A DNA stretch of 5,906 bases from a bacterium (lineage in GTDB: Bacteria; Latescibacterota; UBA2968). The notes beneath the pieces were generated by a model. It was not told the origin of the DNA, searched no databases, and saw nothing but the letters and a program-made list of their open reading frames with translations. The position numbers were made by a program, and so were the translations under genes. Where the stretch lies: assembly GCA_027296045.1 (NCBI GenBank), contig JAPUJS010000575.1, positions 1-5,906 of the forward strand, in the 5' to 3' direction. Below are positions 1-5,686 of the stretch, piece by piece. Each line of letters opens with the position of its first letter. Positions within the stretch are counted from its first letter, which is position 1.

Positions 1-35
1 ATGAAGAAAGAATGTGAGAACCATGTATCAAATAG

Positions 36-68
36 AACCCCCCATTCGGGAAGACCGAATGGGGGGTT
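36..68. terminator. Perfect 14-bp hairpin, probable terminator
   Basis: A perfect inverted repeat pairs positions 36-49 with 55-68 around a five-base loop (GAAGA). The stem is very GC-rich, with six C and six G in a row at the base side. It is followed on the + strand by only three T in all, and on the - strand by a short mixed T/A stretch, so it has no long U tract on either side. A + strand frame closes with TGA at 15-17, about 20 bases before the hairpin, which fits the end of a gene lying to the left. I read it as a terminator, possibly acting in both directions; that is inference from structure. Confidence 0.6.
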
Positions 69-94
69 TAACATGTCCAGAGATATTGGGATCA

Positions 95-123
95 TTGCCC
101 TTTCAACGAGACCGTCGTATCTT
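95..123 (+). promoter_or_regulatory. Candidate sigma70-type promoter for the GTPase gene
   Basis: TTGCCC at 95-100 (4 of 6 to TTGACA) is followed after exactly 17 bases by TATCTT at 118-123 (4 of 6 to TATAAT). The site lies downstream of the hairpin at 36-68 and would give a leader of about 40 bases before the ATG at 171. Position and spacing are good but both boxes are imperfect, so it is only a candidate. Confidence 0.3.
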
Positions 124-170
124 GTTCCAGTCATCAGAATCCCCGGACACGATCCCCAAGGTTAGAAACG

Positions 171-2141
171 ATGGAAGCAAAACGCCGGATCAGAAACATA
201 GGCATCCTGGCACACGTCGATGCCGGCAAAACCACAGTGACCGAACACATGCTGTTTCTCAGCGGCAGCATCAAATCCATCGGCAATGTGGACAAAGGTA
301 CCAGCCAATCGGACGGTCTCGATATCGAAAAAAAACGTGGCATTTCTGTCCGCGCCACCACCCTGTCCTTCCCCTGGAAAGATGTTCAAATCAATCTCAT
401 CGACACCCCAGGCCACGTCGATTTTTCTGCCGAAGTAGAACGCTCCCTCCGCGTGCTCGATGGTGTCGTCCTGGTCCTTTCCGCCGTCGAAGGCATCCAG
501 GCCCAGACCGAATCCATCTGGCAAGCCCTCGAAGCCCTGAATCTCCCCGTGATCCTTTTCATCAATAAAATCGATCGCATCGGCGCAAACACAGATGCAC
601 TATTCCACAGTCTCCAGAAAGAATTCTCCCCGGATATGATTCGGCTCAATCGCGCCGAAAACGAAGGCGAATCACATGCAACCATAACGGATCTGTCTGA
701 AGATCAGAAAAACGAAGGGATCGAACGCATTGCCGAAAAAGACGACGCCCTCCTCGAAACCTATCTCAACGAGGAATCGATCGCACCCGAAACACTCCAA
801 AACGTCCTGACAAAATGCGTACAAAAACGCCAGCTATTTCCCGTACTGTGCGGATGTGCAAAAAACAATATCGGTATTGAAATCCTGCTCGATCAAATCG
901 TTGCATCTTTCCCCGATGCCAGCACAGCGTCTGATCAACCCGTCTCAGGCGTGGTCTTCCGACTGGATCACGACCCCAAACTGGGACGGATCGCGGGCGT
1001 CCGTTTGTATACAGGCCAGGTCCAGAATCGCGATACCGTTTTAAACACCACCGCCAACCGAGAAGAAAAAATCACCCAAATCAAAAAGGTTGGCCTCAAT
1101 AAATACGAAGATACAGGCATCCTTCAGGCAGGCGACATCGGTTTTCTGTGCGGAATGCCCGAGGCAAAAATCGGCGATATCCTTGGCGACCCCGGACCCG
1201 TTCCGGGCAATTATACCTTAAGTGAACCGCTCTTATCCGTTCAGGTCAAGCCCCAGGACGAAGCAGACCACACGCGTCTGGCCGAAGCACTCCAGCAACT
1301 TGCCAGCGAAGACCCACATCTCCATTTCGAGTGGTTCAACCAGGAACGGGAACTACACATCAAAATCATGGGGGCAATTCAAACCGAGATTTTAACCGAC
1401 ATTCTGAAAAACCGGTTTGAGATCGACGCCCACCTGACCGACCCAACAGTCATTTACAAAGAAACACCCACAAGCATAGATTACGGTGCCGACAGATATA
1501 CCATGCCAAAACCCTGCTGGGCGGTCCTAAAATTCCGGCTCGAACCTGGAGAACGTGGGACCGGTGTATCTTACCATTCCGAAGTCAGAACCAATGATGT
1601 TAAACAGAAATATCAAAGCGAAGTTGCAAAAACCATCCCCGAAGCCCTGGAACAGGGCATCAAAGGCTGGGAAGTCACCGATTTGAAAATCACATTCACC
1701 GAAGGCGGCGACCACGTGCTTCACAGCCGCCCGGGGAACTTCCGACTGGCCACCAATATCGCACTCATGAAAGGCCTGACCGCAACAGATACCACACTCC
1801 TCGAACCCATCCTCGCCTTCCGCATCTCCGCACCCGAAGAATTCATCGGCAAAGTCACATCCCACATCATTGAAATGCGTGGCAGCTTCGAGCCTGCCGA
1901 AATCACCAACGGCAAATTCACTCTCCAAGGCAAATTCCCACTGGCCACATCCATGGATTATACTATCCGCTTAAGCTCCCTAACCGGCGGCAAAGCCAGG
2001 TTTTCGGCACATTTGGACTGCTACGAAGCCTGCCCCGATCATCTGGGTGTCATCCGAGAATACAAAGGCATCAACCCCCTGGACAGATCCAAGTATATCT
2101 TAAAAATGCGCGGCGCTATCACCACTTCTGCAACGGCTTGA
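171..2141 (+). CDS. Tet(M)/Tet(O)-type ribosomal GTPase (EF-G paralogue)
   Basis: This encodes a 656-residue translational GTPase with the size and domain order of ribosomal protection proteins (Tet(M) is about 640 residues). The G domain shows AHVDAGKTT (residues 14-22), RGIS (56-59), DTPGH with the catalytic His (78-82), NKID (132-135) and a G5-like CGCAKNNIG (227-235). The beta-barrel domain II spans about 255-345, and EF-G-like domains III to V follow to the end. Such proteins bind the ribosome near the A site and hydrolyse GTP; Tet(M)/Tet(O) thereby dislodge tetracycline. The domain IV loop here (515-525, HVLHSRPGNFR) lacks the Ser-Pro-Val-Ser pattern I recall from Tet(M), and switch I has Ser59 where Tet(M) and EF-G have Thr. 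True tetracycline resistance is therefore doubtful; a housekeeping or stress role on the ribosome is as likely. The ATG has only a weak AAGG upstream (159-162). The gene stands alone, convergent with the vapBC module. Confidence 0.88.
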   Translation: MEAKRRIRNIGILAHVDAGKTTVTEHMLFLSGSIKSIGNVDKGTSQSDGLDIEKKRGISVRATTLSFPWKDVQINLIDTPGHVDFSAEVERSLRVLDGVVLVLSAVEGIQAQTESIWQALEALNLPVILFINKIDRIGANTDALFHSLQKEFSPDMIRLNRAENEGESHATITDLSEDQKNEGIERIAEKDDALLETYLNEESIAPETLQNVLTKCVQKRQLFPVLCGCAKNNIGIEILLDQIVASFPDASTASDQPVSGVVFRLDHDPKLGRIAGVRLYTGQVQNRDTVLNTTANREEKITQIKKVGLNKYEDTGILQAGDIGFLCGMPEAKIGDILGDPGPVPGNYTLSEPLLSVQVKPQDEADHTRLAEALQQLASEDPHLHFEWFNQERELHIKIMGAIQTEILTDILKNRFEIDAHLTDPTVIYKETPTSIDYGADRYTMPKPCWAVLKFRLEPGERGTGVSYHSEVRTNDVKQKYQSEVAKTIPEALEQGIKGWEVTDLKITFTEGGDHVLHSRPGNFRLATNIALMKGLTATDTTLLEPILAFRISAPEEFIGKVTSHIIEMRGSFEPAEITNGKFTLQGKFPLATSMDYTIRLSSLTGGKARFSAHLDCYEACPDHLGVIREYKGINPLDRSKYILKMRGAITTSATA

Positions 2142-2231
2142 GAGAAACACCCCATGAAATGGCCTTGCCACCCAGGCATTGCCCCCAAACGCAAAACGGC
2201 CCTAGAATGGAGCCGGATCGTGCAGGTGCGC

Positions 2232-2660
2232 TCAAGCGTTTGGTTGGCCAAGATATTCAGTCCGAAGATCTGAATGGATAGCGGCCTTGAATTGTCTTAT
2301 GTCTGAGGTGACAAACAGATCTGCTTTCCATTCAAGAGCACAAGCGACATGCAAGGCGTCCATGGCACGTAATACATTGTTCTCCAAAAGTTTGACGGAG
2401 CGTGAAACAACGGCAGGAGTGAGCTGAAGGACAGTTGCATCACGGACATCATCCAGCAATTGTTTTTTAGCTTCTCGGTAATTTCTGTCTGTAATAGCGC
2501 CTTCTCGTAATCTCCGGTTTAGGCCGGAGACGAGCTCAGGGACCAGGATAACACAGAGAGCCAGGTTCGAAGCATGCTGGAGCAGATCATCGAGTTTATC
2601 ACTGCCGGCTTCTTGGATATATCTTTTGGCAAATGAGGAAGAATCAACAACCAGTTTCAT
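2232..2660 (-). CDS. vapC: VapC-type PIN-domain toxin (probable ribonuclease)
   Basis: A 142-residue PIN-domain protein, the usual size for VapC. The acidic metal-binding residues are in the expected places: Asp6 in VVDSSSF at the N-terminus, Glu42 in VPELVSG, Asp101 in AMDALHVA, and Asp120 in FVTSD. PIN toxins of this type are Mg-dependent endoribonucleases, often cutting tRNA or rRNA, and are held inactive by the partner antitoxin. The specific RNA target cannot be told from sequence. The start ATG (2658-2660) overlaps the antitoxin stop in an ATGA arrangement, which implies translational coupling, and a GAGGGTGG stretch precedes it. No residue is missing, so the toxin looks active. The gene ends about 90 bases from the end of the convergent GTPase gene. 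Confidence 0.88.
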   Translation of the reverse strand: MKLVVDSSSFAKRYIQEAGSDKLDDLLQHASNLALCVILVPELVSGLNRRLREGAITDRNYREAKKQLLDDVRDATVLQLTPAVVSRSVKLLENNVLRAMDALHVACALEWKADLFVTSDIRQFKAAIHSDLRTEYLGQPNA

Positions 2661-2890
2661 TGACCACCCTCACGTTCTTCCAAAATAGCAGAAGACAGGT
2701 CACTCCCTTGGATTTGCAATCGGATTCCTGGTTTCTTCCATGAGGGTATTCGGCGAACTTCATCAGAGAATGGAACGACTTCCGCTACGGGTTTTCCACG
2801 ACGTAAAAGAACAAGCGTCTCTCCATGTTCCACCTCTGTAATGAAACCTGAAGCGTTTTTACGAAAATCGGTAAATGTTATGATTTTCAT
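2657..2890 (-). CDS. vapB: Phd/YefM-like antitoxin (VapB)
   Basis: A 77-residue antitoxin of the Phd/YefM fold. The N-terminal part (about 1-45, opening MKIITFTDFRKN and including LLRRGKPVAEVVP) is the dimerising DNA-binding domain of this family. The C-terminal tail (about 47-77, with IPSWKKPGI and AILEERE) matches the toxin-embracing region typical of VapB partners of PIN toxins. It should neutralise the PIN protein encoded immediately downstream and repress its own promoter. The start is fixed by a full AAGGAGG (2898-2904) seven bases upstream. The overlapping toxin start and the inverted repeat covering the promoter complete a standard autoregulated TA operon. Phd/YefM antitoxins also pair with Doc or YoeB toxins, but here the partner is clearly PIN. 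Confidence 0.87.
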   Translation of the reverse strand: MKIITFTDFRKNASGFITEVEHGETLVLLRRGKPVAEVVPFSDEVRRIPSWKKPGIRLQIQGSDLSSAILEEREGGQ

Positions 2891-2896
2891 GATAAT

Positions 2897-2936
2897 GCCT
2901 CCTTAAGTGTACAGATCAATGTACATTTAAGGAGGC
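2897..2936. promoter_or_regulatory. 17-bp inverted repeat, probable VapB/VapBC operator
   Basis: The arms 2897-2913 and 2920-2936 are inverted copies with one mismatch in 17, separated by six bases. Each inner end carries TGTACA. The repeat covers the -10 box, the likely start of transcription and, in the arm next to the gene, the AAGGAGG ribosome-binding site. Because transcription probably begins within the repeat, the full hairpin would not be in the mRNA. A DNA operator bound by the antitoxin or the complex is therefore more likely than an RNA switch. Binding there would block RNA polymerase directly. Confidence 0.7.
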
Positions 2937-2946
2937 GATTTGTCAA
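2918..2946 (-). promoter_or_regulatory. vapBC promoter
   Basis: On the minus strand a consensus TTGACA (2941-2946) is followed after 17 bases by TACATT (2918-2923, 4 of 6 to TATAAT). Transcription would begin near 2911, giving a leader of about 20 bases before the antitoxin ATG. The -10 box lies inside the inverted repeat at 2897-2936. Confidence 0.6.
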
Positions 2947-3016
2947 TGTGAAGTAGAAATCAAGCGTCAAACCAAACCGGGAGCTGTCACACAGAGTGGA
3001 ACGATGATTCTGTCCC

Positions 3017-3403
3017 TTATACACGCCGATCCGTGTAGAGCACAACATCATCGTCTTCCTGGCAAACCGAATAGGTTCTCACGCGCAGATTCGAGCCAAA
3101 AAGAGCCTCTCCGGTCTTGATATCATATTCCCACTGGTGCCAGGGACATTTCAAAATTTCATCCTCGCGTTCATAAGCCACATCGGTGCCACCTGCCGAA
3201 ACAATCAACGGACGAATCCTTCCCTTACAAAGGGGCCCCCCCTTATGGGGACAAACATTCCGCAACGCGTAGAATTCCCCATGAACGTTAAAAACGCCAA
3301 TCTCTCGTCCCGAAATTTTGACAATTTTTCGCTCCCCAGGAGGAAGCTCATCGACTTTGGCAACAACGTGTCGGTGCTTGTTAGAGTTCGAGTCGTCGGC
3401 CAT
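3017..3403 (-). CDS. Small Rieske [2Fe-2S] ferredoxin-like protein
   Basis: A 128-residue single-domain Rieske protein with no signal peptide or membrane segment, so it should act in the cytoplasm. Cluster ligands are Cys51-Pro-His53 and Cys86-Pro-Trp-His89, in NVCPHKGGPL and LKCPWHQWEYD. Proteins of this size carry electrons to an oxygenase or serve as an accessory redox subunit (compare BphF and NirD types). The gap between the two ligand pairs is 32 residues, about twice the usual length in Rieske ferredoxins, and an extra Cys59 follows the first pair. I start at the ATG 3401-3403, opening MADDSNSNK, because AAAGGAA (3408-3414) sits just upstream. A start ten codons earlier would give an unlikely MCCLKLQRNC extension. 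The start lies 23 bases inside the end of the amidohydrolase gene, so the two are one operon. The redox partner is not visible in the window. Confidence 0.88.
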   Translation of the reverse strand: MADDSNSNKHRHVVAKVDELPPGERKIVKISGREIGVFNVHGEFYALRNVCPHKGGPLCKGRIRPLIVSAGGTDVAYEREDEILKCPWHQWEYDIKTGEALFGSNLRVRTYSVCQEDDDVVLYTDRRV

Positions 3404-4508
3404 ACAGTTCCTTTGCAGTTTCAAACAACACACGGTCTTTCAATCGGTCGTCCATACCGGCAATCACAGCCCTCGGCTCGTCCCAATCCCAGTGCGGATA
3501 ATCGCTGGCATACACCAGAATCTCGTCAGCATACATCCACTCCAGCATCGCCGTATACTGCTCCTTTTTCGGGGTTTGCGGCATCGGCTGCGTGCCATAG
3601 CGGATGTGCTCCCGCAAATACTCACTCGGCAATCGCTTAACCCAGGGCGTATAATCCCGCACCGCTTTCCAATCGGCATCCATATACCACATCAGTCCCG
3701 GCACGAAAAAAGTGTCGTGCTCCACAAAGAGGAACTGGAAGTTGGGGAATTTCTCAAAAACGCCTTCGCAAATCAGGCTCACCGTATGTGCCATTGCAAC
3801 CTGAGGCCGTGCCATTCGCATTTCCAAATAATAGGTAGGATATCCAGCCGCTGTTGGGGGATTTGCAATGCCCGCACCCTCTGCCCCAAAGTGAACGGCC
3901 ATGGGTAATCCATAGCGCTCACAGGCTTCGTAGATCGGATGGTAATGGCGGTTGCCATATGGAAACCGCGCACCGGCCGGCATCATGGCCTGAACGAATT
4001 CCGGTCGATCGCCCAACCGTTCGATTTCTTTGACCGCCAGGCTGGGATCCTGAGGTGCAAGGTGAATGGAGCCCCGAAAACGAGAATCTTTGGAGATCCA
4101 GTGATCGTAGGTAAAATCATTAAAGGCACTGCAATATGCAGCAGCATAATCAGGATTCACGTGGACCGCCGCGCTATAAGGTCCACCTGTCAGAACACCA
4201 ATGTCGATACCATATTTATCCAGGTGTTCTTCAATCGCAACTTCGACAACCTCCGAGGGATGATGATCGCCTTCTTTGGCTTTGGGGTGTTCCCAGAGTT
4301 CCCGACGACTCCCCCTCGGCACATTGGTCTGGCCAAGGCCAGGCATCATCGACCCAAAATCCTGAATGTGCTCAATATAATGCCGGGGCAAATACGGAAA
4401 CAAATCGTCCACTTTTTTGACCCGATGGTGGATGTCGCTGTCGATCAGACCGATCTGCGTTTTCTTCCCATCCACTTCTTCAGCAAGCTTTTCAGTAGCA
4501 ACAGCCAT
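3381..4508 (-). CDS. Amidohydrolase-2 family metal-dependent hydrolase
   Basis: A 375-residue cytosolic TIM-barrel enzyme of the amidohydrolase-2 family (PF04909), which also contains ACMSD and related decarboxylases. An N-terminal metal site is visible as DSDIHH (residues 23-28), a DxH version of the family's HxH. His206 in AVHFG, His241 or His264 (AHTVS, VEHDT), and Asp336 in ASDYPHWD fit the remaining ligands. Family members hydrolyse C-N or C-O bonds or decarboxylate aromatic and amino-acid-derived acids; the substrate here cannot be assigned. AGGAGG (4514-4519) lies five bases before the ATG, so the start is well supported. It is the first gene of a two-gene operon with the Rieske protein. 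That pairing suggests a step in breakdown of an aromatic or xenobiotic-like compound, but no oxygenase is seen nearby, so this remains inference. Confidence 0.87.
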   Translation of the reverse strand: MAVATEKLAEEVDGKKTQIGLIDSDIHHRVKKVDDLFPYLPRHYIEHIQDFGSMMPGLGQTNVPRGSRRELWEHPKAKEGDHHPSEVVEVAIEEHLDKYGIDIGVLTGGPYSAAVHVNPDYAAAYCSAFNDFTYDHWISKDSRFRGSIHLAPQDPSLAVKEIERLGDRPEFVQAMMPAGARFPYGNRHYHPIYEACERYGLPMAVHFGAEGAGIANPPTAAGYPTYYLEMRMARPQVAMAHTVSLICEGVFEKFPNFQFLFVEHDTFFVPGLMWYMDADWKAVRDYTPWVKRLPSEYLREHIRYGTQPMPQTPKKEQYTAMLEWMYADEILVYASDYPHWDWDEPRAVIAGMDDRLKDRVLFETAKELYGRRLEL

Positions 4509-4640
4509 AGCGCCCTCCTGAGGCGAGTTTGGAAGGGTTACGTAAATCTGCTGACCAAAATGTAAACAAATTTCTAGAGTTTTGGAAGAATGATCCTAAA
4601 AAATACGTTTCGACCACCCTTTTGTAGCGGTCCTCTATCA

Positions 4641-4668
4641 ATTATCCATGTAGAAATCTCCTGCGCAA
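4641..4668 (-). promoter_or_regulatory. Weak candidate promoter for the amidohydrolase-Rieske operon
   Basis: On the minus strand TTGCGC (4663-4668, 3 of 6) is followed after 16 bases by GATAAT (4641-4646, 5 of 6). It sits just past the leftward terminator at 4691-4722, a sensible position for a fresh promoter, and would give a leader of about 125 bases. The -35 box is poor. Confidence 0.25.
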
Positions 4669-4690
4669 ATCAAGTTAGAAATTTCGGTAT

Positions 4691-4722
4691 AAAAAAAAGC
4701 ACCTGTGCCTGGCTCAGGTGCT
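4691..4722 (-). terminator. Strong intrinsic terminator, leftward
   Basis: A perfect 8-bp stem (4698-4705 with 4715-4722) with a nine-base loop is followed on the minus strand by eight T (4691-4698). This is a textbook rho-independent terminator for transcription running leftward. The + strand side lacks a T run, so it is directional. No recognisable minus-strand gene ends just before it. Confidence 0.8.
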
Positions 4723-4935
4723 CTCTCTCGTTCTTGTGAGTTGATTTTTCCGGTTCGGGTCACTTTCAACGGGTGTGAAGAGCCTATGGATGCGCCTTTT
4801 CCTGCGAACATTACTTTTTTCGCATTTCCTTCGTGCGGGCAGCCGGCGAGGGTGTCGGCCCTCAGATGGGCTTCTTCCGCGTCATGTCTGCTTTGCTTGA
4901 GTCAAAAGCGGTTGATTTTGGGCTTCTTCAAAGGT
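4723..4935 (-). other. Unassigned region upstream of the leftward terminator; possible structured RNA or decayed frame
   Basis: This stretch should be the 3' part of whatever transcript ends at the terminator. On the minus strand one frame is open from 4901 to a stop at 4638-4640 (87 codons), but it has no good start: the first ATG (4809-4811) lacks a suitable ribosome-binding site. The frame also runs straight through the terminator hairpin, which argues against a real protein. The opposite strand is open too, and neither translation resembles a family I know. Local RNA pairings are possible on the minus strand, such as TGCGAA with TTCGCA around 4803-4824 and GAGGG with CCCTC around 4848-4863. 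I cannot match it to a known RNA class. Confidence 0.3.
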
Positions 4936-4940
4936 ATCTT
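4912..4940 (+). promoter_or_regulatory. Candidate promoter for the UPF0175/DUF3368 genes
   Basis: TTGATT (4912-4917, 4 of 6) is followed after 17 bases by TATCTT (4935-4940, 4 of 6). It would start a transcript near 4947 with a leader of about 110 bases that contains the inverted repeats at 4950-4962 and 4969-5000. Confidence 0.3.
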
Positions 4941-4949
4941 TGATGTATC

Positions 4950-5000
4950 TGACACGCTGTCAATATGTTGAGCGCGGAACATGCAGGCCCATGTTGCTCA
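4950..5000. promoter_or_regulatory. Two inverted repeats ahead of the tandem TA genes
   Basis: TGACA (4950-4954) is mirrored by TGTCA (4958-4962) around CGC. Next, TGAGC (4969-4973) pairs with GCTCA (4996-5000), enclosing AACATG (4978-4983) paired with CATGTT (4990-4995). The second element forms an 11-bp interrupted stem with a four-base bulge and six-base loop. There is no T run after it, so it is not a terminator. Both lie between the candidate promoter and the first antitoxin, where a TA operator is expected; operator function is inferred. Confidence 0.35.
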
Positions 5001-5059
5001 CCACATCTTGTCGTTCTCTTTTTCCTCAACAGGCTGCGCGGAACTCCTGGAGGTCTAAA

Positions 5060-5338
5060 TTGAAGCAAATAACTCTGGAATATCCCGATGATTTTGAGGC
5101 TGCTGTGCAGGCAACGCCAGAAGAGCTGGCTGCACAGATCCGATTGATGGCGGCCCTGAAAATGTTCGAACTGGCCAAACTTTCTTCTGGCAAAGCAGCG
5201 GAACTGGCCGGCATGTCGCGCACAGAGTTTTTCGAGATGTGCGGCCGGTATCGGGTCTCTGTTTTTAACTATCCATCGGAGGAACTGGAAGCGGAGCTGA
5301 AGGCTGACCTGGAGGCGGTCGGAAAGATCCCTTCATGA
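5060..5338 (+). CDS. UPF0175 family antitoxin, first copy (TTG start)
   Basis: A 92-residue protein of the UPF0175 family, small helix-turn-helix-like proteins usually encoded just before a DUF3368/PIN-like toxin and regarded as antitoxins. The family core is KMFELAKLSSGKAAELAG (residues 34-51) followed by GRYRVS (62-67). The start is TTG at 5060-5062: GGAGG (5049-5053) lies six bases before it, and the resulting MKQITLE N-terminus matches MKSITLE of the second copy. A longer frame open to 4940 has no conserved residues before this point. The two copies align without gaps and share about 40 of 89 residues by eye, so they are old paralogues, not a recent duplication. The stop overlaps the ATG of a toxin remnant (ATGA), the usual coupling. 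Since that toxin is broken, this antitoxin is now an orphan or serves the second module. Confidence 0.82.
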   Translation: MKQITLEYPDDFEAAVQATPEELAAQIRLMAALKMFELAKLSSGKAAELAGMSRTEFFEMCGRYRVSVFNYPSEELEAELKADLEAVGKIPS

Positions 5339-5445
5339 CGGTTGTGAGCGATACCGGTCCATTGATCTCTCTGCTGGAAACTCTGAATGAGATGGTCACT
5401 GTTAGGAGAAAGGCAAATGAAAAGCATTACACTGGAGCTTCCTGA
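5335..5445 (+). pseudogene. N-terminal stub of a DUF3368/PIN-like toxin
   Basis: The frame begins with an ATG overlapping the stop of the first UPF0175 gene and encodes 36 residues. It opens MTVVSDTGPLISLLE, the characteristic first strand of DUF3368 toxins with its conserved Asp in VSDTGP. A related motif, VSDTSP, opens the downstream toxin. After about residue 17 the sequence no longer looks like the family and runs into the ribosome-binding site and start of the second antitoxin, ending at TGA 5443-5445. The rest of the toxin has been lost, or displaced to the right if the second module inserted here. The stub keeps one acidic residue and cannot form an active site. Confidence 0.7.
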
Positions 5446-5686
5446 TCGGCCTCTTGGGGATGTCGAGATGACAGATGCGCAGCTTACCGAAGAGTTTCGG
5501 ATGCTGGCTGCTGTCAAGCTTTATGAACTGGGACGAGTTTCCAGCGGCCGGGCTGCCGAACTGGCGGGTCTTCCCCGTGTTGCATTCCTGGACCGTTTGG
5601 GACGCTACAATGTGTCCCCTTTTCAGATCACACCGGAAGAGTTGAAGGCAGAGGTCGAGGGGCTTCGTGCCGATCTGGGTCAGTGA
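5417..5686 (+). CDS. UPF0175 family antitoxin, second copy
   Basis: An 89-residue UPF0175 protein with core KLYELGRVSSGRAAELAG (residues 34-51) and GRYNVS (62-67). The start ATG is preceded by AGGAGA (5404-5409) and gives the same MKxITLExPD opening as the first copy. A start ten codons upstream would add an unconserved MRWSLLGERQ and is rejected. Its last 20 bases overlap the GTG start of the DUF3368 toxin, so the two should be translated together. By family knowledge it should neutralise that toxin and may bind the operator; neither is shown by sequence alone. Divergent residues between the two copies lie mainly at 11-30 and 77-87, regions that could set partner specificity. Confidence 0.85.
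   Translation: MKSITLELPDRPLGDVEMTDAQLTEEFRMLAAVKLYELGRVSSGRAAELAGLPRVAFLDRLGRYNVSPFQITPEELKAEVEGLRADLGQ

Noticed and set aside
1..170. Short frame from ATG at position 1 through the hairpin
   Set aside because: It reads through the terminator-like stem, has no visible ribosome-binding site in the window and resembles no protein family I know.
2185..2243. CCAAACGC (2185-2192) and GCGTTTGG (2236-2243) as a terminator between the convergent GTPase and vapC genes
   Set aside because: The loop would exceed 40 bases, one arm is inside vapC, and no T run follows; I see no clear terminator in this gap.
3404..3433. Ten-codon N-terminal extension of the Rieske protein
   Set aside because: The good ribosome-binding site at 3408-3414 serves the internal ATG, and the extension has no family character.
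4538..4545. TTACGTAA perfect palindrome 30 bases upstream of the amidohydrolase start as an operator
   Set aside because: Eight-base palindromes are expected by chance at this length and there is no second copy or promoter alignment to support it.
3318..4565. Long + strand frames opposite the amidohydrolase and Rieske genes
   Set aside because: They are antisense shadows; the minus strand has clear family motifs and ribosome-binding sites.
4638..4811. Possible 57-residue minus-strand protein starting at ATG 4809-4811
   Set aside because: No suitable ribosome-binding site, and the frame runs through the strong terminator at 4691-4722.
4740..4919. GTTGATTTT direct repeats (4740-4748 and 4911-4919) as target duplications of a small mobile element
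   Set aside because: No terminal inverted repeats are found just inside them; a 9-bp match 170 bases apart in T-rich sequence can occur by chance.
4705..4971. Open + strand frame of 88 codons starting at GTG
   Set aside because: It starts inside the leftward terminator hairpin, has no ribosome-binding site and resembles no family I know.
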